Part shown: positions 26,959 through 35,733 of the stretch, one piece after another | How positions within the stretch are numbered: the stretch's first letter is position 1 | How the letters are laid out: every line of letters starts with the position of its first letter | Origin: Sinorhizobium sp. B11 | GTDB taxonomy: Bacteria; Pseudomonadota; Alphaproteobacteria; Rhizobiales; Rhizobiaceae | Assembly (NCBI GenBank): GCA_039725955.1 | Contig: CP091034.1 | Coordinates: forward strand, 2,852,001-2,916,000 | Direction of reading: 5' to 3' | DNA: 64,000 nt | Program-made: the position numbers and the translations under genes | The notes under the pieces: generated by a model | Seen by the model: only the letters and a program-made list of their open reading frames with translations | Database searches by the model: none | What the model was told of the DNA's origin: nothing

Positions 26959-26976
26959 GTAGCCAAATGGCAACCT
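26959..26976. promoter_or_regulatory. Operator 2 of the ArsR-type regulator
   Basis: GGTAGCCAAATGGCAACC is an imperfect palindrome with the same half-site as operator 1, centred 49 bp upstream. It probably overlaps the promoter. Confidence 0.6.
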
Positions 26977-27102
26977 TTCGACGGTTTGGAAATTTTTGAG
27001 AACTTTTTGGAAGCGCTTAATTACGGGGCCCGCCGCATCGTCCAGACTCCAGGCTCGTTCGAAGGCGAAGGTTGCGAACCTTCAATGCCAATGGAGGTAA
27101 TC

Positions 27103-27327
27103 ATGAGCGATTGCTGCACCCTTGCATGCGCCCCGCATCGCAGATCGTCGCGTCGGTATCAGGGTCCGTTCATCCCGGCAGGCGTGATCGCACGCTGGTT
27201 CCGGCAGATCCTCATCCGCCGGCAATGGAAACAAAGGTCGAAGATCAGCCCCGCTCTGCTCGACGATATCGGCCTGACGCCGCAACAGGCAGGGTTCGAG
27301 GCCTCTGGGTTCTTCTGGCACGTGTGA
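27103..27327 (+). CDS. Small DUF1127 protein
   Basis: 74 residues from the ATG at 27103 (GGAGGT four bases upstream). The C-terminal half, WFRQILIRRQWKQRSKISPA then LLDDIGLTPQQAGFEAS, is the arginine-rich DUF1127 motif. Members in related alphaproteobacteria affect phosphate and carbon metabolism and RNA turnover; no such role is shown here. It ends 11 bp before the MFS gene and is probably co-transcribed with it. Confidence 0.8.
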   Translation: MSDCCTLACAPHRRSSRRYQGPFIPAGVIARWFRQILIRRQWKQRSKISPALLDDIGLTPQQAGFEASGFFWHV

Positions 27328-27338
27328 GGAATGTCGCG

Positions 27339-28553
27339 ATGACGGACGATCGCCAGTTTTCGCTGGCAGCAACAATCGACGGGTCGGCAGCGACACCGCC
27401 GCAAGCTGCGCGCCTCCCATGGGCCGCGATGACAGGCATCATCGTCACCGTCACGGTCTTCGCCATGGCGCAAGGCCTGACCTATCCGCTCCTGAGCTTC
27501 ATCCTTGAGCGGCAGGATACACGATCCGGCCTGATCGGCTTGTCGGCAGCGATGACACCGACAGGCTTCATCGTCTCGGCCCCCTTCATTCCTGCTCTGT
27601 CGCGCCGCTTCGGCGCCATCAGGCTTGCCATCCTCTGCTCGGTCCTCGCAGCCCTGAGCCTGATCGCCATTGCCGCGATCCAAGACGTCTGGGCCTGGAT
27701 GCCGCTGCGCTTCCTGCTCGGCGTCTTCGCCAATCCACTCTACGTCATCAGCGAAACCTGGCTGCTCGCCATCACGCCCGCCGCGCGCCGCGGCCGCATC
27801 CTGGGTCTCTATTCCTCGGTCGTATCAGGCGGATTCGCCCTCGGCCCGCTATCCCTCGGCCTTGCCGGCACGGAAGGCTGGCCACCCTTCCTGATCGGTA
27901 TCGTGGCCTTCCTCCTCTGCGGCCTGATCGTCTTTGCCGTCGCAAGGCGCCTGCCCGCCATGCCCCAGGAGGGCGAAGCAACATCGGTTGCCGGTTTTTT
28001 CCGGCTTGCGCCGCTCCTGCTCCTTGCCGTTTTCGTCGCCGCCGGTTTCGAACAGGTTCTGCTCGCCCTCTTCGCCGTCTATGGCGCCGCCCTCGGCAGC
28101 CCCGAGCAGCGCATCGCCGCGCTGATCACCTGTTTCATCGCAGGCAATGCGGCACTGCAGATCGTGCTCGGCCGCCTCGCCGAATTATTCGGCTCGCGCC
28201 GCACACTTTTCGCCTGCGTGCTGACGTCGCTCGCCGGCTGCCTGTTCCTGCCCGTGCTGTTCGACACATGGCTCATCTGGCCGCTGTTTTTCGCCTGGGG
28301 CGGCGTCTCCTTCGGCATCTACACGCTGTCGCTGATCCAGCTCGGCGAGCGCTTCACCGGCCAGTCCCTGATCGCCGGCAACGCCGCCTTCGCCCTCGTC
28401 TGGGGCCTCGGCGGCATCGTCGGCTCGCCCGCGACGGGCATGGCGATGCAACTGGCAGGCCACCAAGGCCTGCCATTGTCGCTCGGCCTGTTGAGCGGAG
28501 TGCTGGTGATGTTGCTGATGATTAAGGGACGGCGTGCCCCCCAAAGTTCCTAG
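27339..28553 (+). CDS. MFS transporter
   Basis: 404 residues from the ATG at 27339 (GAGGA eight bases upstream). Twelve hydrophobic helices are evident. The loop after helix 2 has ALSRRFGAIRL and helix 5 has SSVVSGGFALGPLSLGLAG, the drug-efflux/YcaD-like pattern. It likely exports a small molecule; the substrate is unknown. Its stop shares the palindrome CTAG at 28550-28553 with the convergent downstream gene. Confidence 0.85.
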   Translation: MTDDRQFSLAATIDGSAATPPQAARLPWAAMTGIIVTVTVFAMAQGLTYPLLSFILERQDTRSGLIGLSAAMTPTGFIVSAPFIPALSRRFGAIRLAILCSVLAALSLIAIAAIQDVWAWMPLRFLLGVFANPLYVISETWLLAITPAARRGRILGLYSSVVSGGFALGPLSLGLAGTEGWPPFLIGIVAFLLCGLIVFAVARRLPAMPQEGEATSVAGFFRLAPLLLLAVFVAAGFEQVLLALFAVYGAALGSPEQRIAALITCFIAGNAALQIVLGRLAELFGSRRTLFACVLTSLAGCLFLPVLFDTWLIWPLFFAWGGVSFGIYTLSLIQLGERFTGQSLIAGNAAFALVWGLGGIVGSPATGMAMQLAGHQGLPLSLGLLSGVLVMLLMIKGRRAPQSS

Positions 28554-28906
28554 GAATTCGGATATTTGCCTGGGATCGGCGGGCTCCCCCAGGGGCCGAC
28601 ATCACTTCCGGTATCCAGCACATCGAGCTGCCGCTGGACAGCCTCGTCCAGCCCATCCTGCAGGGATTGGAAGTGATCGATCACACCATATTGCGTCCAT
28701 GCCGATCGATTGAAGCCATGTTCGAACTGATTGTAATAGATCACCGTCGAACCGATCAGCGCCACGACCCAGCACCGGTCGTGGCCAGGCAATTCCCATT
28801 CCTCGGGCGGCCGGCGGATCGCATCCCAGAAACGCCGCTGCCGGAAGGACATGGAAGTCCAGCCATCATTGATCTTCTCCCACAGCTGTTCTTCCGGATA
28901 GGACAT
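28550..28906 (-). CDS. Hypothetical protein at the end of the cobABCD operon
   Basis: 118 residues rich in Trp (KINDGWTSMSFRQRRFWDAI, PPEEWELPGHDRCWVVALIG) with one short hydrophobic stretch (CWVVALIGSTVIYYNQF). I do not recognise a family. It begins 7 bp after the cobD stop, so it is probably the last gene of the cob operon, but nothing in it suggests a cobalamin function. Confidence 0.6.
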   Translation of the reverse strand: MSYPEEQLWEKINDGWTSMSFRQRRFWDAIRRPPEEWELPGHDRCWVVALIGSTVIYYNQFEHGFNRSAWTQYGVIDHFQSLQDGLDEAVQRQLDVLDTGSDVGPWGSPPIPGKYPNS

Positions 28907-28913
28907 TCCTGGC

Positions 28914-29894
28914 TCACAGCAGGCAGACGAAGGCCACGAAGGTAAGCAGCGTCAGCGCCATGCAGCTGGCCTGGAAGACCGAAATCCCGTCCTCCACATC
29001 GCCCGCGGTCGCCACGTCCCGGCCGGTTCCGTTGATCATCGGCTCGCGTACGACCACGCCCGAATAGACGCGTGGGCCGGCAAGCTGGAGATCGAGCGCG
29101 CCGGCCATGGCCGCCTCCGGGCGGCCGGAATTCGGCGAACGGTGCAGCTTGCCGTCGCGGACACCCACGCGGAAGGCATGGCTGAAGGCGGTTGTGCCGC
29201 GGCGAATGCCGGCGCCGACGGCGATCAACAGGATGGAGAGGCGCGCAGCCGGCCAGTTGGCGATATCGTCGAGCCGGGCCGACGCCCAGCCGAAATCGAC
29301 ATATTTCTCCGAGCGGTGGCCGATCATCGAATCCGCCGTATTCAGCATCTTGTAGAAGAACAGGCCCGGCAGGCCGAAGATCGCATACCAGAGCGCCGGT
29401 GCGACGACGCCATCGGAGAAATTCTCGGCGAGGCTCTCGATCGCCGCACGGCAGACACCTGGCTCGTCCAGCGTTTCCGGATCGCGCCCGACGATGCGCG
29501 ACACCGCCTTGCGCCCGCCGACGAGACCTTCGGCCCTGAGCGCGGTTGCGACAGCCGCGACGTGATCCGACAGGCTCTTCTGCGCCAGGAATATCGCCAC
29601 GCAGAAAACCTCGAGCAGGATGCCGACGGGGCCGAAGAGCATGAGAAACCAGTGCAGCACCAGCCCGGTGACGACGGCGAGCACCGACAGCGCCAGGATC
29701 ACCACAACACCATTCTGCCGGCGTTGTGCCTTGCTCAGGATCTCGCGGTTGAAATGCTGGTCGAAATAACCGATCGCCTTGCCGAAGATCGCGACGGGAT
29801 GCGGCACGCGCATCCACAGCCATTGCGGATCGCCGATGATGCGGTCGAGCAGCAGCGCCAGAACCAGCACCAGAAAATGTTCATCGAAATTCAT
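28914..29894 (-). CDS. cobD: Cobalamin biosynthesis protein CobD (CbiB type)
   Basis: 326 residues with several membrane helices. LLDRIIGDPQWLWMRVPHPV at the N-terminus, GRDPETLDEPGVCRAAIESL-AENFSDGVVAP and RNSGRPEAAMAGAL-type segments (here SPNSGRPEAAMAGALDLQL) are CbiB/CobD hallmarks. It joins aminopropanol (or its phosphate) to adenosylcobyric acid, giving adenosylcobinamide (phosphate). Its start overlaps the cobC stop by 4 bp (ATGA), showing coupling. In rhizobial naming this is CobD, not the Salmonella CobD decarboxylase. Confidence 0.93.
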   Translation of the reverse strand: MNFDEHFLVLVLALLLDRIIGDPQWLWMRVPHPVAIFGKAIGYFDQHFNREILSKAQRRQNGVVVILALSVLAVVTGLVLHWFLMLFGPVGILLEVFCVAIFLAQKSLSDHVAAVATALRAEGLVGGRKAVSRIVGRDPETLDEPGVCRAAIESLAENFSDGVVAPALWYAIFGLPGLFFYKMLNTADSMIGHRSEKYVDFGWASARLDDIANWPAARLSILLIAVGAGIRRGTTAFSHAFRVGVRDGKLHRSPNSGRPEAAMAGALDLQLAGPRVYSGVVVREPMINGTGRDVATAGDVEDGISVFQASCMALTLLTFVAFVCLL

Positions 29895-30910
29895 CGGTCA
29901 ATGCTCCGAAGGGCCGCGGCAAGTCTTGCATCATCGGCAGCGTCGGGGGCAAGGCCGAAGCGCAGCCAGTCCGGCGCATAATCGAACCGGCGGACGAGAA
30001 TATGATGGCGGCAGAGAGTCGTGTAAATGTCACCGGCCCTGGCGTCGGCAACAAGCGTAAAAAGCGGTGTACCACCGGCAATGACGAGGCCGGCCCCGGC
30101 CAGCACCGCATGCAGGCCCGCCTGCCGCTCGGCAATCGAGGTGGCGATCCCGGAGACATCAGAATTCAACAGCGAACCGGCAATCGAAAGCGCCGGCCCC
30201 GATACGGCCCAGGGGCCGAGCCAGTCCTCGAAACGCGCGAGAATATCGCCCCGCGCAATGGCAAAGCCGAGCCGCAGCCCCGCCAGCCCGAAGAATTTTC
30301 CGAAGGAGCGGAAGATGATCAGGTTCGAAAGCCTCGCTGCACGCGGCGCAAGGCTCGTGTCCGGGCTTGTGTCCCCGAAAGCCTCGTCGACAACAAGGAA
30401 ACCGCCGCCCACCTTCAGCCGTTCATGCAGCGCTTCCAGCCTGTCGGCAGCATGGATCCGGCCATCCGGGTTGTTCGGATTGACCACGACGGCCAGTCCA
30501 TGCTGCGCGCCGATATCATCGATATGATCAACCGCATCGACGACGAAACCGGCCGCCGTAAAAGCTCGCGCATACTCTCCATATGTCGGGGAGAGGATCG
30601 CCACGCGCCGGCCCTCGGCGGAAAGCCCGTCGACCGCAACCAGGCGCGGCAGAAGCTGGATGACGGACTGCGTGCCCGGAACCGGCAAGGGAAGGATTCC
30701 GCCGCTGCGATAGTGATCCCGCGCCGCATGCCGCGCCGTCTCGATGAGATGCCGATCCGGCAGGCGATGCCAGGCCCTTGCAGGGATTTCCGGCAAGGCC
30801 GCCGGAATGGGATTGATGCCGGTCGAAAGATCGAGCCAGTCCTCCAGCCGGCCGCCGAAGCTTGCCGCCGCCGCGGTAATGCCGCCGCCATGCACGATGG
30901 GCGCGTTCAT
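29891..30910 (-). CDS. cobC: Threonine-phosphate decarboxylase CobC
   Basis: 339 residues of the type I PLP aminotransferase fold. The PLP lysine is in FRSFGKFFGLAGLRLGFAIA; VVNPNNPDGRI and DEAFGD are cofactor-binding motifs; the N-terminus IVHGGGITAAAASFGG with WLDLSTGINP is typical of CobC. It supplies the (R)-1-amino-2-propanol phosphate arm used by CobD. It overlaps cobB and cobD by 4 bp each. Confidence 0.92.
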   Translation of the reverse strand: MNAPIVHGGGITAAAASFGGRLEDWLDLSTGINPIPAALPEIPARAWHRLPDRHLIETARHAARDHYRSGGILPLPVPGTQSVIQLLPRLVAVDGLSAEGRRVAILSPTYGEYARAFTAAGFVVDAVDHIDDIGAQHGLAVVVNPNNPDGRIHAADRLEALHERLKVGGGFLVVDEAFGDTSPDTSLAPRAARLSNLIIFRSFGKFFGLAGLRLGFAIARGDILARFEDWLGPWAVSGPALSIAGSLLNSDVSGIATSIAERQAGLHAVLAGAGLVIAGGTPLFTLVADARAGDIYTTLCRHHILVRRFDYAPDWLRFGLAPDAADDARLAAALRSIDR

Positions 30911-32270
30911 GCGGCTGTCCCGGCAAGATCGATCAGGTGCATGTAGGAGCCGGCCACCTGCCCGCGCCTGAGGCCCGCCGCACCGAGATCGTTTCCAAGC
31001 GCATCCTGCGTCGCAAACAGCCGGTCGCCCTCGCCTTCGGAGACGATGGTGGAATAGTGGAATTCATGCGCCGTCATCGCCTTGTCGAAGAAGGCGCCCG
31101 CAAGCGGCGTCACCTGCCGATAGCCGAGGTGCCGCTGGCGCGTCTCATAGCTGGTGACGACCGGCAGCAGGCCGAGCATTTCGTGGCGCACGCCTTCCCC
31201 ATCGATCAGTCCGTCGCCGAGCACCATGTAGCCGCCGCATTCGCCGTAGATGCGCAGGCCGCGGGCCGCCGCGGCCCTCATCGCACCTGGCAAAAATTAT
31301 GAGGAGGGCAGGCCCAGATGTGCATGAATGCACTACGATATGGAAGGAAGGGGAAATGTTGGAAGCGAGGTCGGCTGCAAGGTGAGGTATTAGGATGAGG
31401 CGAGATTTTGGGGTTTTGACTGGCAGCAAGTAGAGGCGAGTTCTGCATCGGACGGGTGGGTGAGTGGAAGGGGGGATATGTGATGTTGGGATTTTGGAGG
31501 AGAGAAGGATTAGGGAGTGGGAAGGAAAGGTTGGGTGGATTATGAGGGAGTGTGGGGGGATGAAGGTTGGGGAAGGGTTAATGAAAAGGAAGGAAGGTGG
31601 GAGGGATGATGGGTTAGAGGGTTTGGGATAGAGGAGGTTTAGGATGGGGAAAGATTTTGAAGTGTTGGAAAGAGTGGGGGAGAAAATGGAGAGAAGAAGG
31701 ATAATGAAAGTGTGGAAGATAGGGACGGGAATATGAGATGAATGGAGGTGGTATGAGGTAGTGGGGATGGAGGTGAGGAAGGATAGGGGAAGGGAGATGA
31801 TGATTAGATGGAAGGTAGAGGGAAGTCAGTGGGATGGTGTAGAAGGATTGGAGATATGAGGAGATTGAAGGATTTCCGCTGACGAGGGGCGCCACCGATT
31901 GCGACAGCCGCGAGGCATCGACGACGAGCACCACGGAAAGCCCAAGCTGCGCCGCAAGTTCCGCCGCCGTACCGCGCCCGTCGGCCGCCCCGTCGAACAG
32001 GCCCATCATGCCCTCGATGAGCAACACGCGGTCGCCGGAACGATGCAGTGTCGCGTTGGCCGAAATCAGCTCCTGCCGCATGCCCCAGGGATCGAAATTC
32101 AGGCAGAGCGAGCCACTCGCCGCGGCATGGAAGGCCGGATCGATATAGTCGGGGCCGGCCTTGCCGGGCGCAACGGCGACGCCGCGATTGCGTAGCGCCC
32201 GGAGCAGCCCAAGTGTTACCGTGGTCTTGCCGGAGCCGGACGATGGCGCAGCGATCAGCAATCCGCTCAT
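30907..32270 (-). pseudogene. cobB: Cobyrinic acid a,c-diamide synthase CobB, middle replaced by aberrant sequence
   Basis: The first ~131 codons (32270-31877) are normal CobB: MSGLLIAAPSSGSGKTTVTL (P-loop), KAGPDYIDPAFH, GLFDGAADGRGT, SQSVAPLVSG. The last ~127 codons (from ~31292) are also normal, with the glutamine-amidotransferase Cys in RIYGECGGYMVLG and HEFHYSTIV. The ~586 bp between have no CobB similarity and contain stops. Overall length (about 1.36 kb) is near that of an intact gene (roughly 1.3 kb), so the middle seems replaced rather than inserted into. CobB amidates cobyrinic acid at positions a and c. Overlaps with cobA and cobC are intact, so the operon order is preserved. As written no functional protein is possible. 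Confidence 0.85.
31291..31876. other. Anomalous C-depleted block inside cobB
   Basis: Composition changes abruptly at both borders. From 31454 to 31875 (422 bases) the + strand has only two C residues (31726 and 31827), and 31454-31725 has none. 31291-31453 is intermediate. No inverted repeats, target-site duplication or gene are visible. It replaces the middle of cobB. A low-quality base-calling stretch is the simplest reading. Confidence 0.9.
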
Positions 32271-33115
32271 GCCGTCTCCTTTCCCTGCCCGCCGGCATGA
32301 CGAAAGGGATCGGGCTGCAGACGGCGTCCGCCGAGCGCGCCGAGCCAGTCAAGCGAAGCGCGAAGCCGTACCACCTCGCCAACGACGACGACTGCCGGCG
32401 GCTCCAGCCCGGAAGCGGCAACCGCTGCAGGCGCTTCTCCAAGCGTGGTCTCCAGCACCTGCTGCTCACCGGTCGCAGCATTGCAGACGAAGGCGACAGG
32501 CTCGGACGCCGAACGGCCCGATGCGATCAGATTGGCGCTGATCTGGGCGATATGTTTCATCGCCATATACATGACGATGACGGGCGAACCCTTGCCGATC
32601 GCGCCCCAGTTTATCGCATCGGGCACGATGCCGGAGGAATCATGGCCGGTCAGGAACGTCACGGCATGGTTGATCTCGCGATGCGTGACCGGAATGCCGG
32701 CATAGGCCAGCCCGCCGATGCCTGCCGTGATGCCCGGCACGATGCGGAACGGGATATTGTGCTCGACCAGCGTCAGCGCCTCTTCCCCGCCACGGCCGAA
32801 AACGAAGGGATCGCCGCCTTTCAGCCGCAGCACGCGTTTGCCCGCCCGCGCCAATTCCACCAACCGCAGGGAAATATCCCGCTGTTTGGCCGAGGGCTTG
32901 CCGCCGCGTTTACCAGCATATTCGAGCTCCGCACCCCGTCGTGCGAGCTTCAGACAGTCTTCGTTGACCAGCGCGTCGTGGACGACAACATCGGCTTCCG
33001 CCAATCCCTTCGCAGCTAGCAGCGTCAGCAGGCCCGGGTCGCCCGGACCGGCACCGACAAGCCAGACGCTGCCCGGCTCCAGCGCCGGCAGATGTGAGAA
33101 TGCACCATCGATCAT
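32267..33115 (-). CDS. cobA: Uroporphyrinogen-III C-methyltransferase
   Basis: 282 residues. The SAM-dependent methyltransferase motifs VWLVGAGPGDPGLLTLLA, LKGGDPFVFGRGGEEA and VVPGITAGIGGLAYAGIPVTHR are complete. It methylates uroporphyrinogen III at C-2 and C-7 to precorrin-2, the committed step to cobalamin and siroheme. It is the first gene of cobA-B-C-D and overlaps cobB by 4 bp. The 195 bp upstream contain no B12 riboswitch that I can recognise. Confidence 0.95.
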   Translation of the reverse strand: MIDGAFSHLPALEPGSVWLVGAGPGDPGLLTLLAAKGLAEADVVVHDALVNEDCLKLARRGAELEYAGKRGGKPSAKQRDISLRLVELARAGKRVLRLKGGDPFVFGRGGEEALTLVEHNIPFRIVPGITAGIGGLAYAGIPVTHREINHAVTFLTGHDSSGIVPDAINWGAIGKGSPVIVMYMAMKHIAQISANLIASGRSASEPVAFVCNAATGEQQVLETTLGEAPAAVAASGLEPPAVVVVGEVVRLRASLDWLGALGGRRLQPDPFRHAGGQGKETA

Positions 33116-33268
33116 CCAGCTGATCTAGGCCCGCCGGATGACGAGGTCAACGGCGTCGAGGGCCGCGCACTGGAAGTTGACAAAACGCGATTGAATCAAC
33201 TCCGCAAGAACCGGAATCAAGCTCGCAAGCAATCCAGATAAACGATTGATTGGATTCCGGAATCAGAA

Positions 33269-33301
33269 ACGGGCCGGCAGCAGATCGCGCATCCGGCCCG
33301 T
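33269..33301 (-). terminator. Probable terminator of the nucleoside hydrolase gene
   Basis: ACGGGCCGG and CCGGCCCGT form a perfect 9 bp stem with a 15-base loop, 10 bp after the stop. Only a short T-run (TTTC, counting the T that closes the stem) follows, so termination may be partial. The palindrome GATTCCGGAATC at 33253-33264 lies next to it. Confidence 0.5.
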
Positions 33302-33310
33302 CTGAGGCAA

Positions 33311-34261
33311 TCAGACGCGCAGCAGTGTATCGCGGATCAGGGAGAGCACCTTTTCCGACTCGATACCGGTTGCAACCACCTGGCTCGGCAGGCCATCCCA
33401 GTCGCCCGGCGGGAACCGACGTCCGTCCGGCTTGATCACCGTCTGGCCATCGGCAATGCCGCCGCAGACGACGCGCAGCGCGCCGGTAATCGTCTTGAAC
33501 AGGTCCGGCGCCACGACATAGACGGCAGCACAGCTGTCATGCACCATCATTCCGTCCTCGACCGCATGCTTGTAGAAGTCGATATAGGATTGCGAGAGCT
33601 CGTCGAGCTGCTTGACCGCCTTGTCGCCCTTGTCAGCCATGTCGCGCAGATAGGCCCTGCTCATCGTCGTGATCGCGGTCACATCGAGACCGATGACGAC
33701 GACCTTCCACGGCGCGGTCAGCACGATATCGGCCGCTTCCGGATCGCCATGAATATTGGCTTCGGCAACCGGCGAGACATTGCCCGGCACATAGAAATTG
33801 CCGCCCATGATGACGACTTCCTTCACGAGGCCTGCAATGCCGGGATCTTCCTTCAGCGCCAGCGCGAGGTTCGTCATGCGCCCGACGGCAACCAGCGTCA
33901 CCTCGCCCGGATTGGCCCGCACGGTCTCGATGATGAAGCGATATGCCGGACGTGGATCGAGCGGCAGGTCGATCGTCTCGGGCACCGGCATGTCGCCAAG
34001 CCCATTTTCGCCATGCACCATGGTCGGCCAGGGGCGCTCGTGACGCTTGGGATCGACGGTGACGCTTGCACCCTTGGCAACGGGGGCCGCGATATCCCAT
34101 TCCCGCTTCAGGAACAGCGCATTGCGCGTCGTCGTCTCGATCGAGGCATTGCCGAAGACAGTGGTGATGCCGATCAGATCGATCTCCGGATGACGGTGCA
34201 GGAAAAGCAGCGCCATTGCGTCATCAACGCCGGGATCAGTGTCATAAATGACCTTGTGCAT
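33311..34261 (-). CDS. Ribonucleoside hydrolase (IunH family)
   Basis: 316 residues from the ATG at 34261 (GGAGGA five bases upstream). The calcium-binding N-terminal motif VIYDTDPGVDDAMALLFL, the block VAVGRMTNLALAL and MMVHDSCAAVYVV mark the inosine-uridine nucleoside hydrolase family. It cleaves N-glycosidic bonds of nucleosides for salvage; base preference cannot be read. It is single and sits between the two cob segments without an obvious link to them. Confidence 0.9.
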   Translation of the reverse strand: MHKVIYDTDPGVDDAMALLFLHRHPEIDLIGITTVFGNASIETTTRNALFLKREWDIAAPVAKGASVTVDPKRHERPWPTMVHGENGLGDMPVPETIDLPLDPRPAYRFIIETVRANPGEVTLVAVGRMTNLALALKEDPGIAGLVKEVVIMGGNFYVPGNVSPVAEANIHGDPEAADIVLTAPWKVVVIGLDVTAITTMSRAYLRDMADKGDKAVKQLDELSQSYIDFYKHAVEDGMMVHDSCAAVYVVAPDLFKTITGALRVVCGGIADGQTVIKPDGRRFPPGDWDGLPSQVVATGIESEKVLSLIRDTLLRV

Positions 34262-34427
34262 GTGTATCCTCCAGAACAATTCCAGCAAAACCGTGCGGCG
34301 GCCTTGTACTCGAAACTGCATAAAAACAAAGGGATAGAGCAAATCCGTGAATCAGGATCGGAAGTGCTCCGGATGCGAGTCGCCGGCAGCCGGATGGCGC
34401 CGCGAAGTGCCGCCACCATAGCGCCCG

Positions 34428-34853
34428 TCAGGCTTTGTGCAACCCGATGCGGGCGACGGCCGCTGTCGCATGTCGAGATTTGATCTTGCCGAGCACGAGT
34501 TCAGCATCCGCGCCCAGGGCCGCAAGGGCCGCCGCTTCCGCCACCCCATGGCAGCCGACGCGGGCAAAGACGATCTCGGAGGGATTTTTCAGCCGCGGCG
34601 TCTCCGCTTCCAGCCGCGCCGCATCGAAGAACACGGCAGGCACGAAAAAATGCGCGGCAACGGCAAGGATCGCCGGCTCTTGCCTGCGGCTGTCGATCGA
34701 GGCAACCGCAGCCAGCGCCGTCCCCGCGATACCGGCCGCGTCCAGCGCCTGGGCTGCTAAGGCCATCACCTCGGCAGGCGAAGTCCCGCGCTCGCAGCCG
34801 AGCCCGAGCACATGCCGCCTTGTCTCATCAATGGTGATGTCGCTCATTCCCAT
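34428..34853 (-). CDS. cobE: Cobalamin biosynthesis protein CobE (CbiG C-terminal type)
   Basis: 141 residues from the ATG at 34853, or 139 from 34847; no strong ribosome-binding site favours either. HVLGLGCERGTSPAEVMALA, VASIDSRRQEPAILAVAAHF and VARVGCHGVAEAAALAALGA-type segments match CobE / the CbiG C-terminal domain. CobE is associated with the ring-contraction part of the aerobic B12 route; its exact biochemical role is poorly defined. The gene is apart from the other cob genes here and diverges from a TSUP transporter. Confidence 0.85.
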   Translation of the reverse strand: MGMSDITIDETRRHVLGLGCERGTSPAEVMALAAQALDAAGIAGTALAAVASIDSRRQEPAILAVAAHFFVPAVFFDAARLEAETPRLKNPSEIVFARVGCHGVAEAAALAALGADAELVLGKIKSRHATAAVARIGLHKA

Positions 34854-34947
34854 CAGCCGATTGCGCCCCGCTGTGTCCGCCATGCCATTGCAGCTCATGG
34901 CCGGAAATGCAACAAGGCCGCCCGAAAGCCCCTCCCGGAATAATCTC

Positions 34948-35733
34948 TTGCCTGACATCGCCATCCATCTGCTTCTGCTGCTCTGCGCGGCTGCCTTCTT
35001 TGCCGGTTTCGTCGATTCCATCGCCGGCGGCGGCGGCCTCATCACCGTCCCCGCCATGCTGATTGCAGGCATTCCACCGCTGCAGACCCTCGGCACCAAC
35101 AAGGTGCAATCCCTCTTCGGCGCCGCCTCTGCAACCATCGCCTATGCCCGCAAGGGCCATGTGAAGCTTTCGGAACAATTGCCGATGGCGCTGATGGCCG
35201 TCATGGGTGGCTCGCTGGGCGCGGCCCTTGCCACGCTCGTGCCCGGCCAGGTTCTGCAGGCCGTGATGCCGGTGCTCCTGGTGGCGATCGCCATCTTCTT
35301 CGCCGTCAAGCCGAACCTGAATGATTCCGACACGCACCGCCGCATGACGCCCTTCCTCTTCGGCCTCACGCTGGTGCCGGTCATCGGCTTCTACGATGGC
35401 GTCTTCGGCCCCGGCACCGGCTCCTTCTTCATGCTGGCCTTCGTCACGCTTGCCGGCTTCGGCATGCTGAAGGCAACCGCCCATACCAAGCTTCTCAATC
35501 TCGGCTCGAATTTCGGCGCGCTCGTCGTCTTCGCAAGCTTCGGCGCCACGCTGTGGAAGATCGGCCTGCTGATGGGTGCCTGCCAGTTCCTCGGCGCGCA
35601 GCTCGGCTCGCGGCTAGCCATGCGCATCGGCGCAAGGCTCATCAAGCCGCTGCTCGTCATCGTCTGCATCGCCTTTGCGATAAAGCTGCTCTCCGACCCC
35701 GCAAACCCGCTGCGTGTCTGGCTTGGCGTCTAG
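34948..35733 (+). CDS. TSUP-family (TauE/SafE) membrane transporter
   Basis: 261 residues if it starts at the TTG at 34948 (GGA upstream); ATGs at 34897 and 34882 lack a ribosome-binding site. About eight membrane helices; FFAGFVDSIAGGGGLITVPAMLIAG and FYDGVFGPGTGSFFMLAFV are the two TauE/SafE repeats. The family exports sulfur compounds or small organic anions. It diverges from cobE and shares the stop palindrome CTAG at 35730-35733 with the convergent hydrolase gene. Confidence 0.85.
   Translation: MPDIAIHLLLLLCAAAFFAGFVDSIAGGGGLITVPAMLIAGIPPLQTLGTNKVQSLFGAASATIAYARKGHVKLSEQLPMALMAVMGGSLGAALATLVPGQVLQAVMPVLLVAIAIFFAVKPNLNDSDTHRRMTPFLFGLTLVPVIGFYDGVFGPGTGSFFMLAFVTLAGFGMLKATAHTKLLNLGSNFGALVVFASFGATLWKIGLLMGACQFLGAQLGSRLAMRIGARLIKPLLVIVCIAFAIKLLSDPANPLRVWLGV

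Noticed and set aside
27072..27338. N-terminal extension of the MFS transporter upstream of 27339
   Set aside because: The added codons are the DUF1127 gene read out of frame; the ATG at 27339 has its own ribosome-binding site.
31454..31875. G-rich strand considered as a quadruplex or recombination switch region
   Set aside because: G runs are irregular and there are no tandem repeats or flanking repeats. Sequence-quality failure explains the base bias more simply.
31614..31876. Pyrimidine-coded peptide tail (Pro/His/Leu/Ser-rich) following the CobB N-terminus
   Set aside because: It is simply the translation of the C-depleted block; absence of G on that strand removes most stop codons. It is not evidence of a gene.
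33205..33264. Repeated CCGGAATC motifs and the palindrome GATTCCGGAATC as an operator of cobA
   Set aside because: The perfect palindrome lies in the 3' region of the nucleoside hydrolase unit, about 140 bp from cobA; there is too little symmetry elsewhere to assign it.
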